Shown here: positions 48,706-59,540 of the stretch, piece by piece | Layout: each line of letters opens with the position of its first letter | Numbering within the stretch: position 1 is the first letter of the stretch | DNA from: Streptococcus sp. oral taxon 056 str. F0418 | Lineage (GTDB): Bacteria; Bacillota; Bacilli; Lactobacillales; Streptococcaceae | DNA length: 64,000 nt | Direction: 5' to 3' | Assembly (NCBI RefSeq): GCF_000220065.1 | Contig: NZ_AFQU01000001.1 | Location: forward strand, 62,001-126,000 | Translations under genes and position numbers: made by a program | The notes under the pieces: model-generated | What the model saw: the letters and a program-made list of their open reading frames with translations, nothing else | What the model was told of the DNA's origin: nothing | The model's database searches: none

Positions 48706-51700
48706 ATGGGAAAAGATTTATTTAATCCTCACCTGCGTAAGTTTTCGATAAGAAAATTAAGCATTGGCGTATGTTCTGTGCTTTTGTCTACTTTGCTTCT
48801 TTTAGGAGCAACTTCACAAGTTAATGCTGATGAAACTACTGCAGTTAGTATTCAAAACACATCTAATCAAACAAATTCAACAGAAACATCAGTAAGTTCT
48901 AATGAAGCTGTAACTTCAACTTCTGAACAGGCACCGAAAACAGAAAGTGCAGTCCCTGCTACAGAGACAGAAAAATCTCAAACTGCTGAAAATTCTGTTC
49001 AAAAAGCCTCAGAATCAGAGAAAGTTGAGAAAACTACCGATCCTACAGAAACGAAGACTGCTGAGGAGTCACAAGCAACGACTGTTTCAAAAGAGAGTAC
49101 TAGTCCAGCTGTAGTTGTAGCGAATTCAGTAGCAACCAAAGAATCAGTCCAGCCTAGTCGTTCGCGCCGTGTGAGACGTGATGCTACATCAGGTGGACAA
49201 ACGAATAACGGAATCGGTATTGGTTCTGCAGGGGCTGATGATGCAACTTCTACACCACGTGTGCCTAAGCCAAGTTTGGATGAGTCTATTAAGAAAGACA
49301 GCGTCCAGTTAGCTCGACAAATTTCTTGGTTGGATTTCTCAGATAGAGCAGGTTGGGAAAACTTGGATCGAAATGGTGGGCTTAAGGTAGGGACTACCTT
49401 CAAAAAAGAAATTTCACCAGGCTATGAAGTGACTCTGACAGTCACAGAACTTAAACCTTTTAACTCAACTGAAATTTATAAAAAGCGGGTTGAAGGTACG
49501 CCGTCAGAAAATACCTATAACCCAAATGCAGAGAATGGCTATCTCAAGTCAGCTGCAAAATATGGGAAAACACCTCCTGCGGTGATAGGTTCTGCTCAGA
49601 ATCAATGGACAAGTATCCGTGATCAAGGTTTTGATACTCAGAATCGAAAAACTCAGCTTGTTTACCCAGAAAATTCAACTAACTGGGGAGTTAAATTCAA
49701 GATTGAAGCTACCTATCTTGGTAAGCGTGTAGCACCAACTGTAGTTATGGCTGATGGTGAAGATGCAAACCCAGGTGAATTTGCCATGTTTACCACAAAT
49801 GGAACAGGATGGGAATACCTTGGTGAATGGAAAAAAATAGCGCCGCCAAAGAAGCCTATACCGTAATCACTAAAAAGATGCTGGATGAGGAGAATAAAAA
49901 AACTCCCGGCGGTCTTGTCATTTTAAGAGATAAAAGTGTCGATTGGGAAAAGTATCTGAGTCCAGATACAGTAACAGGTGGTCTAGGTAGTCAAGTCTTT
50001 GGACCTAACCTGTCTCACTTACGTACAGTGCCTGTAGTAATGACACGTGGAGCTTCTGAAGTCGGTTTCTATGTAGCATCATCAGGTCAACAAGCAATGA
50101 TGATGGGATTTTTGGTAGTAGATGGTAGTGATGCACCTGAAAGTTATGGCAAAGCTTTCCATACTATTTCTGCTCGTGATTCAGTGACCAATGCAACTAT
50201 TAAACAACCTTATTTAGGAACAACTGCAGCGGATATTGATGTTGAATCAGCAAATGATTGGGTAACCGATGATCGCAAAGAAATCGCGGACGAAGGTGCG
50301 ACTCAATTATTGGCTGACGACCAATTAACTAACTCCAACGATCTTTTGAACTTGGATAAGGCTAAGGACGGAAGCTATACGATCAAAGTTAAGGCTAGTC
50401 CAAACGGGAATCCGAAAGCACATATTAAGGCTTGGGTTGATTTCAACCAGAATGGTATTTTCGAAGAGAACGAAGCTAGTGATGTCAAGACCATTACTGC
50501 TGCAGGCGACCACACTCTGACTTTTAAGGCCAACCCGACGATTAGTGGAGGACAGGTTGATAAGTTGGGCATGCGTTTTCGTATTGCTACTAATGAAGGA
50601 GATATTGAGAAACCGACAGGAATAGCCTTTAGTGGTGAAGTAGAAGATATGCGTTTGCTACGCATTCATCCTCCAAAAGGAGAAAAGAAAACCACAGATG
50701 GTTTTACTGGAGAGACTCAAACTGCTAATCTTCACTTCACACCGAAGGGAACTGACCGATCTGATCATACCTCTAATACAACCATGAGCTCCCAAGCTCC
50801 TCAAGTTCTGGATAATCAAGGAAATGTTCTTCCATCAGCCGATGGAACAAGCTATATTCGCCCTGAAGGTGTCTATGTGGTGACAACTAATGGTAATGAT
50901 GTCAAAGTATCCTTTACACCAAATACCGCTTTTTCTGGAACTGCAGAGGGAATTAACATCCGCTGGAAGGATAGTAATGGAAGCTCTACTAATTGGCAAT
51001 CAACTAATGCTCAAGATCCAAATAAGAATGATGTTTTGAGCAATATGGATGGCCGTTATATTCCAACTGTTCGTAAGATACCTAGCTATGATTCTAATGG
51101 TCTTCAAGGTCTGGAACAAAGCAAAAATCTCATTTTCAACGATGATGATTCAAATGTGACTCCTGTATCTCCGGATGCAACTCGTCCAGCGACCTTTGTG
51201 GATGCAAGCGGTCAACCAGTAACAAATAACACAGTTCCTGCTCGGTCCAACGGTCAGCAAGTCGGAACATATGAACTAGAACCTAATACTGGGAAAGTAA
51301 TCTTCAAACCTAACAAAAACTTCTATGGGACACCAGATCCAATTGTAGTTCAAGTTAGTGATACTGATGGAAAAGCACACCGTGCTCGTTACCAACCAAC
51401 AGTAACAAAAGTCACTCCAACCAGCACAAACGCCGAGTCAACAGGTCTTCAAGGACAGCCACAGAGTGGTAAACCAACCTTCACCCCAGGTGATCAGGCT
51501 GTTCCAATTGATTTGGATACACCAATGACCTTTGAAAATGGACAAGCTACGAAGACAGTCCAAGGAGTAGGTGAATATAAGATCAATTCTGATGGAACTA
51601 TTACCTTTACCCCTGAGAAACAATTTGTAGGTACACCAGATCCAGTAACGGTGAAACGTGTTGATAAGAACGGTACAGAAGTAACAGCAACTTATAAACC

Positions 51701-54700
51701 TACGGTAACTAAGGTAACACCGACAGGAACAGGAAACAAAACATCAGGCCTTCAAGGTCAAGTCCAAACAGGTAAAGTAAACTTTACTCCAGGACATGCA
51801 TCTGTTCCATTCCCAGCAGGTTCGACTCCATTGTTCGATAATGGTACTACTGTTAAAGAAGTACCAAATGTTGGTAAATTTGAAGTGGATGCCGATGGCA
51901 ATGTAACCTTCACACCAAACAAACAGTTCAAAGGCGAAACACCAGAACTTGAATTAACTCGCGTGGATGCCAACGGTACACCAGTTACAGTTAAGTACCA
52001 AGCAGTCGTTAGAGAAGTAGTTCCGACAGGAACAGATACATCGACAACTGGTAAGCAAGGTCAAGTTCAAACAGGAACTCCAACCTTTACAGAGGGTCAT
52101 TCAGCAGTACCAATGGATAATGATACTCCAGCTACTTTTGATGATGGTACAAGAAGAAAAGTAGTTCCCCAAGTAGGAACCTTTGAAGTGGCATCAGACG
52201 GTACAGTGACTTTCACTCCTGAGAAACAATTTGTAGGTACACCTGATGCAGTCACTGTTAAACGCTACGATAAGAACGGAACCCCAGTTACAGCGAAGTA
52301 CACAGTGAAGGTTGAGAAAGTCACTCCAACTAGCACAAACGCTGAGTCGACAGGCCTTCAAGGACAGCCACAGAGTGGTAAACCAACCTTCACTCCAGGT
52401 GATCAGGCAGTTCCAATTGATTTGGATGTACCAATGACCTTTGAAAATGGACAAGCTACGAAGACAGTCCAAGGAGTAGGTGAATATAAGATCAATTCTG
52501 ATGGAACTATTACCTTTACCCCTGAGAAACAATTTGTAGGTACACCAGATCCAGTAACGGTGAAACGTGTAGATAAGAATGGTACAGAAGTAACAGCAAC
52601 TTATAAACCAACAGTAACCAAGGTAACACCGACAGGAACAGGTGTGACAAGTACTGGACCACAAGGTGTTGCACAAACAGGCAAACCAAGCTTTGAGGGT
52701 GGAGATGCTCTTGTGCCAATCGATGAAAGTATTGATCCGGTCTTTGATGATGGTACTAAAACGAAGATTATACCAAATCAAGGTACATATACGATTTCTT
52801 CAGATGGTACTGTAACCTTCACACCTGAGAAACAATTTGTAGGTACGCCTACTCCAGTAACAGTAAAACGTGTTGATAAAAATGGTACAGAAGTAACGGC
52901 GACTTATACACCTAGCTTTACCAAAGTCACTCCAACCAGCACAAACGCTGAGTCAACAGGTCTTCAAGGACAGCCACAAAGTGGTAAGCCAACCTTCACC
53001 CCAGGTGATCAGGCTGTTCCAATTGATTTGGATGCACCAATGACCTTTGAAAACGGACAAGCTACGAAGACAGTCCAAGGAGTAGGGGAATACAAGATCA
53101 ATTCTGATGGAACTATTACCTTTACTCCTGAGAAGCAATTTGTAGGCACACCAGATCCAGTAACGGTGAAACGTGTTGATAAGAATGGTACAGAAGTAAC
53201 GGCGACTTATAAACCTACGGTAACTAAGGTAACACCGACAGGAACAGGAAACAAAACATCAGGCCTTCAAGGTCAGGTCCAAACAGGTAAAGTAAGCTTC
53301 ACTCCAGGACATGCCTCTGTTCCATTCCCAGCAGGTTCGACTCCATTGTTCGACAATGGTACTACTGTTAAAGAAGTACCAAATGTTGGTAAATTTGAAG
53401 TGGATGCCGATGGCAATGTAACCTTCACACCAAACAAACAGTTCAAAGGCGAAACACCAGAACTTGAATTAACTCGCGTGGATGCCAACGGTACACCAGT
53501 TACAGTTAAGTACCAAGCAGTCGTTAGAGAAGTCGTTCCAACAGGAATAGATACATCGACAACAGGTAAGCAAGGTCAAGTCCAAACAGGAACTCCAACC
53601 TTTACAGAGGGCCATTCAGCAGTACCAATGGATAATGATACTCCAGCTACTTTTGATGATGGTACAAGAAGAAAAGTAGTTCCCCAAGTAGGAACCTTTG
53701 AAGTGGCATCAGACGGCACAGTGACCTTCACCCCTGAGAAACAGTTTGTAGGTACACCTGATGCAGTCACAGTCAAACGCTACGATAAAAATGGAACCCC
53801 AGTTACAGCGAAGTACACAGTGAAGGTTGAGAAAGTTACTCCAACCAGCACAAACGCTGAGTCAACAGGTCTTCAAGGACAGCCACAAAGTGGTAAGCCA
53901 AACTTCACCCCAGGCGATCAGGCTGTTCCAATTGATTTGGATACACCAATGACCTTTGAAAATGGACAAGCTACGAAGACAGTCCAAGGAGTAGGTGAAT
54001 ACAAGATCAATTCTGATGGAACTATTACCTTTACTCCTGAGAAACAGTTTGTAGGCACACCAGATCCAGTAACGGTGAAACGTGTTGATAAGAACGGTAC
54101 AGAAGTAACAGCGACTTATAAACCTACGGTAACCAAGGTAACACCGACAGGAACAGATGCAACTTCTACAAATATTAAAGGTAAAGTTCAAACAGCTAAA
54201 CCGATTTTTGAGGCTGGTAATCCACTTGTTCCGATTGATAGTTCTGTAAGACCGGTATTTGAAGACGGTACAACGGAAAAAACCATCCCAGGTGAAGGAA
54301 CATATACTTTATCTGAAGATGGTACGGTAACCTTTACTCCGGATGCTAATTTTGTTGGTCAAGCTACAAGTGTAACTGTTGTTCGTAAAGATACTAATGG
54401 AACATCTGTTTCTGCAACATATACACCAACTGTTGTTGATACTTCAATTAGCCACGATCAATCATCAAGCGGTCGCAAAGGTGAAGCGCAAAATGGCAAA
54501 CCAACCTTTGAAGGTTCAATTGATGAAACAGTTCCGCCGACTTTTGAAGATGGTACAACGACTAAAACTGTCCCTGGTCAAGGTACTTACACTATTGCAC
54601 CTGATGGAACTGTCACTTTTACACCAGATACTAACTTTGTTGGTACTGCTACAGGTGTCATTATTAAACGTTTAGATATTTACGGCAATGAAGTTAAAGC

Positions 54701-55295
54701 GACTTATACACCGACTGTTCTTGGCGAAACAACGACAGAAAATGTTATCTCACAAGGAACAAGAGGTGAGCAACAAAGTGGTAAGCCAGTGTTTAATGGT
54801 GATGTAGACACTTCAGTGATTCCAACATTTGATGATGGCACAACAGAAAAAATTGTGGACGGAGAAGGGAAATATACAATTGCGATAGATGGCACCGTGA
54901 CCTTTACTCCAGAAGCTCATTTTGTTGGAGAAGCTAGTGGCGTAACTGTAATCCGTAAAGATCGTAACGGCAATACCATTTCTGCGACTTATAAACCGAA
55001 AGTTGTAGATAGACTTGCGCCGGTTGTTCCTGTTGTTCCAGTTGATCCAGCAACACCAAGCAAGCCTAAAAAACCGACAAAACCACTTGATTATAATGAA
55101 TCAATCAAGCCAACAATTTCGGATAAGACCAGAGAACATAAAGAGGAAATTTCATTTATCAATCCAAAAGATAAAAACGCAAAACTTCCAAATACAGGAA
55201 GCAAAAATAATGATTTACTAGGAGGACAACTCCTTGCAACCCTTGGAAGCTTACTTCTTTTATCTTTAGTTAAGAAAGATAAAAAAGAAGAATAG
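48706..55295 (+). pseudogene. CshA-like LPXTG fibrillar adhesin, one frameshift
   Basis: A YSIRK-type signal (KFSIRKLSIGVCSV, cleavage near residue 41) is followed by a Ser/Thr-rich linker to about residue 150, a non-repetitive adhesive region, a GEVED domain (SGEVEDMRLL) at about 50620-50665, CshA-type repeats, a proline-rich wall segment, and the sortase signal KLPNTG with a membrane anchor. The frame breaks at the A7 run 49831-49837; one more A gives EWKKNSAAKEAYTVI and a protein of about 2196 residues. CshA binds fibronectin and other bacteria. GGAGAA precedes the start. It is wall-anchored. Confidence 0.85.
51409..55013 (+). repeat. Twelve ~303-bp CshA repeats with a 1515-bp super-repeat
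   Basis: Each unit of about 101 residues holds G-x-V-x-F-T-P-E-K-Q-F-V-G-T-P and VTKVTPTGT-like segments. By their variable heads the order is A-B-C-A-D-A-B-C-A-E-F-G, where A is NAESTGLQGQPQSG, B is NKTSGLQGQVQTG and C is DTSTTGKQGQVQTG. Units A-B-C-A recur exactly 1515 bp apart (5 x 101 codons) and are nearly identical at DNA level. The last three units are more diverged. Confidence 0.85.
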
Positions 55296-55308
55296 AAAAT
55301 TTCTTTCT

Positions 55309-55338
55309 ACAAAAAGAGTGTGTATACACTCTTTTTGT
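55309..55338. terminator. Terminator after the CshA-like gene
   Basis: ACAAAAAGAGTGT pairs with ACACTCTTTTTGT around a short loop. The arms are A- and T-rich, so it may work in both directions. Confidence 0.85.
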
Positions 55339-55421
55339 GTTTCACAAACTTTAGTCTCTTGTATCCATGTAAAATAGATGATATAATTTACTGCAGTATT
55401 ATAGATAGAAAGAGAGTATGT

Positions 55422-56270
55422 ATGAAAAAGAAATACTATATTTTGATAACCATGTTTCTAGTAATCATAGTAGGATTTGTATACAGTATATCTAAAAATG
55501 AAACACACCTGAATAGTGAAAAATATACTCAATCTACTATTCCGACTTTATTTTTTCATGGTTATGGTTCAAGTGCTAGGGCAGAAAAGCATATGACTGA
55601 AGCAGCTCGAAAAGCAGGAGTAACAAAAACAATTATTCAAGCCACAGTTAATAGGAATGGGCAGGTAGATTTGATTGGAAAAATTCCTAAAAATACTATA
55701 AATCCAATTATAAAAGTGCAATATGAAGACAATCGTAATCCAGACTATCAGCAAGATGCAGAATATGCTAAAAAGGTAGTAACAAAACTCCAGCAAATGT
55801 ATGGTTTTCAAAAAATGAATATGGTAGGCCACTCTATGGGGAATATGTCAATTCTGTTTTATTTATTAGAGTATGGAAAAGATGAGACACTTCCTCAAAT
55901 TCAGAAGCAAGTTCATATCGCAAATCATGTAAATGGGATTGAAGGAATGGATATGCCTGATGGGATGACAATAATGAATCTTGAAACCGGTCAACCAAAT
56001 AAAATGAGCCAATCATATACAAAATTACTAGGCTTGCGTGAAATATTTCCACAAAATCAAGTAGATGTTTTAAATATATATGGAGATTACAAAAATCAGT
56101 CAGACGGCAGTGTTCTAAATAGCTCTTCCAAGACCTTGAAGTATTTATTGTTTGAAAATGCCAAATCATACCAAGAAAAGCAATTTACAGGAAAACTTGC
56201 TAAACATAGCTTGTTACACGAAAATCCTGAAGTTGATAAAGCATTGATAAATTTTCTTTGGGCAAAATAA
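55422..56270 (+). CDS. DUF915 alpha/beta hydrolase, membrane-anchored or secreted
   Basis: 282 residues from ATG 55422. The N-terminal helix (YYILITMFLVIIVGFVYSI) is a signal or anchor. The fold is visible in PTLFFHGYGSSARAEKHM (oxyanion HG), the nucleophile elbow VGHSMGNMS, a likely acid in NIYGDYKNQSDG and a late His in KLAKHSLLHENPEV. The family is common in Firmicutes; the substrate is unknown. It has its own short leader after the adhesin terminator. Confidence 0.85.
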   Translation: MKKKYYILITMFLVIIVGFVYSISKNETHLNSEKYTQSTIPTLFFHGYGSSARAEKHMTEAARKAGVTKTIIQATVNRNGQVDLIGKIPKNTINPIIKVQYEDNRNPDYQQDAEYAKKVVTKLQQMYGFQKMNMVGHSMGNMSILFYLLEYGKDETLPQIQKQVHIANHVNGIEGMDMPDGMTIMNLETGQPNKMSQSYTKLLGLREIFPQNQVDVLNIYGDYKNQSDGSVLNSSSKTLKYLLFENAKSYQEKQFTGKLAKHSLLHENPEVDKALINFLWAK

Positions 56271-56748
56271 AAAAGCAAAAAATCTGATCTACATCCTTTA
56301 TAAGAAAAGCTTTGGCTTTATGTACTATTTTTATATGGCTGTTCTCTGAAGAATTTTATGGTAAAACTTAATGCAAGAAAGCAATATTGACGGTGGTTAT
56401 AATTTAAACTACTTGTTCATATTGTTTAATAGATTTGCAGATACAAGCGTTTAAAAGGGCATTGAGTAATCTTATATTCAACCAGAATACGTTTTGGTGT
56501 ATTTGCTAGATGATAGTCAAAAATCACAAACTTTAGATCTACTAGGTTTATCATTAAATATCGATACTAAGTCTATCAAAACAATGGCAACAGGCATTTT
56601 AAAAAAAGCTTATTTGGTAATTAAATCTTTCGATATTTTTATTGATAGCTTGATGTATAAAGTTGAATAGAGTATTTTTAGATTTATTTGCCTATAACTA
56701 AAAAACTCAGAAATTACTAATTTCTGAGTTTTTTTAAATTAAATCATT
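56271..56748 (+). other. Gene-poor stretch with one short open frame of unknown origin
   Basis: A frame at 56470-56670 reads YIQPEYVLVYLLDDSQ and then DLLGLSLNIDTKSIK to a TAG, without a good start or ribosome site. It looks like the rear end of a lost gene. I recognise no family. Confidence 0.35.
56703..56735 (-). terminator. Probable original guaA terminator, now left of the element
   Basis: AACTCAGAAATTA pairs with TAATTTCTGAGTT, flanked by A and T runs. It lies just outside attL, where sequence downstream of guaA would sit before insertion. Confidence 0.65.
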
Positions 56749-56760
56749 TTATTCCCACTC
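56749..56760 (+). repeat. attL core (12 bp)
   Basis: TTATTCCCACTC, identical to the guaA end at 61791-61802. The flank to the right (TATTGTTCGC) differs from guaA coding sequence (AACAGTTGCA), so the identity is limited to the core. Confidence 0.75.
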
Positions 56761-56852
56761 TATTGTTCGCTCAATAAATAAGGTTTGATATAAGCTAGAA
56801 TATCGCTTTTTTGTTTATTAAGTTGACATGAAATTGTTAGAATTGATTTGTG

Positions 56853-56871
56853 TTGTTTGCAAATTGTTTGC
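56853..56871 (+). repeat. 19-bp direct repeat near the left edge (arm site or operator)
   Basis: TTGTTTGCAAATTGTTTGC, itself two TTGTTTGC units 11 bp apart, about 93 bp inside attL. A partial third unit, CTTGCAAA, follows at 56875. Confidence 0.7.
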
Positions 56872-56950
56872 AGACTTGCAAAAGAATGTGTAGAAAAAAC
56901 ACAATATTTTTTGTATAATAGTATCAGTAATTATTATAGGTGGTGATATA

Positions 56951-57325
56951 GTGAGATTAGCTGTTAGACTTGCAATAGAAACAAGAGATAGCATTGATGC
57001 TCTCAAAGAAGAAATTAAAGCAACTGGAGAATTTGACAATCTTCGTCTTACCAATGGTTTTGTCGTTAATCAAGCATACTTAGATTCTAAAAAAATTACT
57101 GCTGAACAAAACTGGGACAAAGTCTTAAAATTTGGCTCTCAAGTTGAAGAACGAAGTGCACCAAAAACTCGAACTGATTTGCAAGTAAATCAAACCACTA
57201 TTGATGGTATTGCTGAATTGAAGAAGATTTTACCTCAATATACAGAAACAAGTTATGTAACTACTTCATTTGTTATTAGAATGATAGTGAGGGGTTCTCT
57301 TTTGGTACGCCGTGGAAAAATTTAG
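56951..57325 (+). CDS. Element-borne protein of unknown function
   Basis: 124 residues from GTG 56951, with AGGTGGTG upstream and TATAAT at 56915-56920. It starts VRLAVRLAIETRDSIDALKE and is rich in charged, helical segments. No family is recognised. It is the first gene in from attL and ends in a terminator whose stem overlaps its stop, so it is a single transcription unit. The 19-bp repeat lies just before its promoter, so it may be regulated together with the right end. Confidence 0.6.
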   Translation: MRLAVRLAIETRDSIDALKEEIKATGEFDNLRLTNGFVVNQAYLDSKKITAEQNWDKVLKFGSQVEERSAPKTRTDLQVNQTTIDGIAELKKILPQYTETSYVTTSFVIRMIVRGSLLVRRGKI

Positions 57326-57345
57326 GCTTTTAGCCTATTTTTTTA
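57323..57345 (+). terminator. Terminator after the 124-residue gene
   Basis: TAGGCT pairs with AGCCTA over a 3-base loop, followed by seven T residues. Confidence 0.7.
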
Positions 57346-57360
57346 TTTTAAATTTATGTG

Positions 57361-57418
57361 TTGACAAAACACGACACTTTATTTTATAATAGCGACGTGA
57401 AGTAATCACGACACTTTA
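57361..57418 (+). promoter_or_regulatory. Consensus promoter with paired 12-bp operators
   Basis: TTGACA (57361-57366) and TATAAT (57385-57390), 18-bp spacer. CACGACACTTTA occurs at 57370-57381 inside the spacer and again at 57407-57418 past the start point, 37 bp apart. This is a layout expected for a repressor site controlling the transfer genes. Confidence 0.75.
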
Positions 57419-57441
57419 GAATAAACAAAGGAGGACTAACA

Positions 57442-57789
57442 ATGATTAGACCAATTTTAAATGCAGAAGAAACAGTAGGTGGAGCAAAAATCCTTGTCAG
57501 CCAAAAACCCTATTTTCTTTATATAGATGAAAATGGAAAACGTAGAAAAACAGAAACAGTTGCTGGTTACTCGTATGAGTGCGTAGCTATTGAAAAACAG
57601 TTTGAACGCTTTAATGTAAAGATTGAGCACTCTAAACCTCTTTTCCAAGATTCAAAAGCCATTCCTCAGAATTGTTTAGTTGAATTTTTGAAACTAACAG
57701 GTAGTGTTTATGTTGCAGGAGATAATTACAAATATGTGGCTTGTTCTTTCAAAGCAGAAGGGATTGAGGTGGTAGATGATGAAAAATAG
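57442..57789 (+). CDS. Element accessory protein upstream of the coupling ATPase
   Basis: 115 residues, start after AAAGGAGG. No membrane segment; a beta-rich pattern (PYFLYIDENGKRRKTETVAG, KYVACSFKAEGIEVV). Small proteins of this size often precede the FtsK-like gene in streptococcal integrative elements (for example DUF961-type proteins of Tn916), but I cannot assign it firmly. It overlaps the next start by 14 bp, so they are co-translated. Confidence 0.6.
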   Translation: MIRPILNAEETVGGAKILVSQKPYFLYIDENGKRRKTETVAGYSYECVAIEKQFERFNVKIEHSKPLFQDSKAIPQNCLVEFLKLTGSVYVAGDNYKYVACSFKAEGIEVVDDEK

Positions 57790-59062
57790 AAATTATAAAA
57801 TGGTAAGTGCATTTACTAAGCCTCCTATTATTTTAAGGAAAAGAATTTTACAAATTATGACTTTTGGGCTGATTTTCGTTTTAATTGGGCAGTTTATAAT
57901 GAAATCGGATTTTCTCATTATGACCTTGTTCTTGGCTACAATAGTTTTTCTATGCGTGGGATATGTCTTTTATAAATACAAAGCTAGTCTGGACTATAAA
58001 ATCAAGCAATTTCTTGTTCATAATAGTCTATATAGTAGCGATATATCGGCAGAAGTTGGATATTTAGTTACTGATGAGCAAATTCTTATTCGCTTCAAAA
58101 AAAATGCTGACATATTCACTAATAAATCTAGTCAATTTGCAAATCACTTTCAAGCTATACTAGATTTACCTTTGCAGGACATTGTAAATAATAATACTTA
58201 TTGTGAGTATATATTTGACCGTTTTCCTAATAATAGGTTAGATTTTTCTTCACGAGAAGTCCTAAATAACACTATTAAGTTAACAGAAAAAATTTCATGG
58301 GAGTTCTCCAAACCTTGTCATACTTTAATATGTGGTTCGACTAGTTCTGGCAAGACCTACCTTGTAAGTATGTTAATACTTGATTATTTAAGGATAAAAG
58401 GTAAAGGTGGAGGCTGTGATATATATGTATGTGACCCAAAATCGGCAGATTTAGCTATCATTTGTCGAAGAATTGACTTGAAGAAATATGGAAAGGTACA
58501 AAATCTTGCTGTATCAGATAATGAAATAGCACGACTACTAAGAGAAGTTAATGATGAAATGGAACGTAGGTATTCTGAATGGTTTAGTGATGACGAGCAC
58601 TCTTTTGGCAAAACTTGGACAGATATTGACAATGCTAAACCTTTAGTGGTTATAATTGATGAATTTTCGGCTGTCCTATCTGTTGCTAATCCTAAAGTAG
58701 CTAAAGAAATAACTAGTTACTTTAATAACTTACTTCTAAAAGGGCGAATGGTGGGGATAGAGATAGTATTGATTATGCAACGACCAGATATATCTTCTAA
58801 TTCAAATAATGGCTTAACTGGTCACCAAAGAGATCAGTTTAGTATTCGTATCGGTATGGCTGATATGACAAGTGACGGGAGAAGGATGCTTTTTGGAAAT
58901 ACTGATGCTGAATTTCAGAGTGTGAAAGAAATAGGTGCTGGGTATATCATGATTGATTCTAAACATAAAAAACCAGTCTATTTTGAAGCTCCTTTATTAC
59001 CACAAAATAGTATGGATTATTTGAATGTTTTGGATAAGGCTATACTAGAAAATATGTCCTAA
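57776..59062 (+). CDS. FtsK/SpoIIIE-type coupling ATPase (TcpA-like)
   Basis: 428 residues. Two N-terminal membrane helices (about residues 25-65) anchor a cytoplasmic ATPase with Walker A CGSTSSGKTYLVSML and Walker B PLVVIIDEFSAVL, and a late sensor region IEIVLIMQRPDISS. In Tn916-like elements this protein links the DNA-relaxase complex to the transfer channel. Since no channel genes lie in the element, transfer would depend on a helper. It reads into the origin-like region at 59070. Confidence 0.85.
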   Translation: MMKNRNYKMVSAFTKPPIILRKRILQIMTFGLIFVLIGQFIMKSDFLIMTLFLATIVFLCVGYVFYKYKASLDYKIKQFLVHNSLYSSDISAEVGYLVTDEQILIRFKKNADIFTNKSSQFANHFQAILDLPLQDIVNNNTYCEYIFDRFPNNRLDFSSREVLNNTIKLTEKISWEFSKPCHTLICGSTSSGKTYLVSMLILDYLRIKGKGGGCDIYVCDPKSADLAIICRRIDLKKYGKVQNLAVSDNEIARLLREVNDEMERRYSEWFSDDEHSFGKTWTDIDNAKPLVVIIDEFSAVLSVANPKVAKEITSYFNNLLLKGRMVGIEIVLIMQRPDISSNSNNGLTGHQRDQFSIRIGMADMTSDGRRMLFGNTDAEFQSVKEIGAGYIMIDSKHKKPVYFEAPLLPQNSMDYLNVLDKAILENMS

Positions 59063-59069
59063 TGGCACT

Positions 59070-59161
59070 CTAAAAAGTTGTTGATGAGCAAATGTCTTAA
59101 GCATTTGAGCGGAGCGACCATCAATAACTTTTTAGGGTCTTCAAAAATCGGAACGATTTTT
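59070..59161 (+). other. Structured non-coding region, candidate origin (oriT or replication origin)
   Basis: A 17-bp stem, CTAAAAAGTTGTTGATG (59070-59086) with CATCAATAACTTTTTAG (59119-59135, one G-T pair), encloses a second stem CAAATG/CATTTG and the unpaired GAGCGGAGCGAC. AAAAATCG/CGATTTTT (59143-59161) follows. It lies between the coupling ATPase and rep genes, where origins are found in related elements. A complex terminator is the alternative. Confidence 0.5.
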
Positions 59162-59226
59162 GATAATTGGCTTGTTTTTAATTAAACAATAAGAGAATTT
59201 TGAAAAATCAAAAGCGAGGTTTCTAA

Positions 59227-59540
59227 ATGAATGATAGCAAGGATTTTTCAATTCGACCTGATGATTTTGTTACTGTTACCTTTATGAATGATATTTACGA
59301 GGTACAGTATTTACAAAAATCCAATAGAGTAAATAATATCTTGAAAATTGATTCTGATCGATATGTTATAAAATCTACAGGAGAAATTAAATATTATGAA
59401 CACGCTGAAACAAGAAATCAAAATGAAAACTCAATAAAGCAGACAATGAAAAAGATAAGGTATCTAATAAATGCAAATTTTTCAGGACATAAAAATGAAC
59501 TTTGGGCAACTTTAACATTCAGAGATACCAAGACTTTTTC
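59227..59540 (+). pseudogene. Replication initiator/relaxase-like protein, truncated
   Basis: Begins at ATG 59227 and reads to a segment IKQTMKKIRYLINANFSGHK and ELWATLTFRDTK, which resembles the N-terminal part of Rep proteins of streptococcal integrative elements that follow an FtsK gene. Recognisable sequence ends near 59540, where it runs out of frame into integrase sequence. No catalytic tyrosine remains. The truncation is from a deletion, not a point change. Confidence 0.55.

Noticed and set aside
51409..55013. Long minus-strand open frames and a possible CRISPR-like array in the repeat region
   Set aside because: They are shadows of the adhesin repeats; the repeat unit is about 303 bp and coding, not 24-40 bp with spacers.
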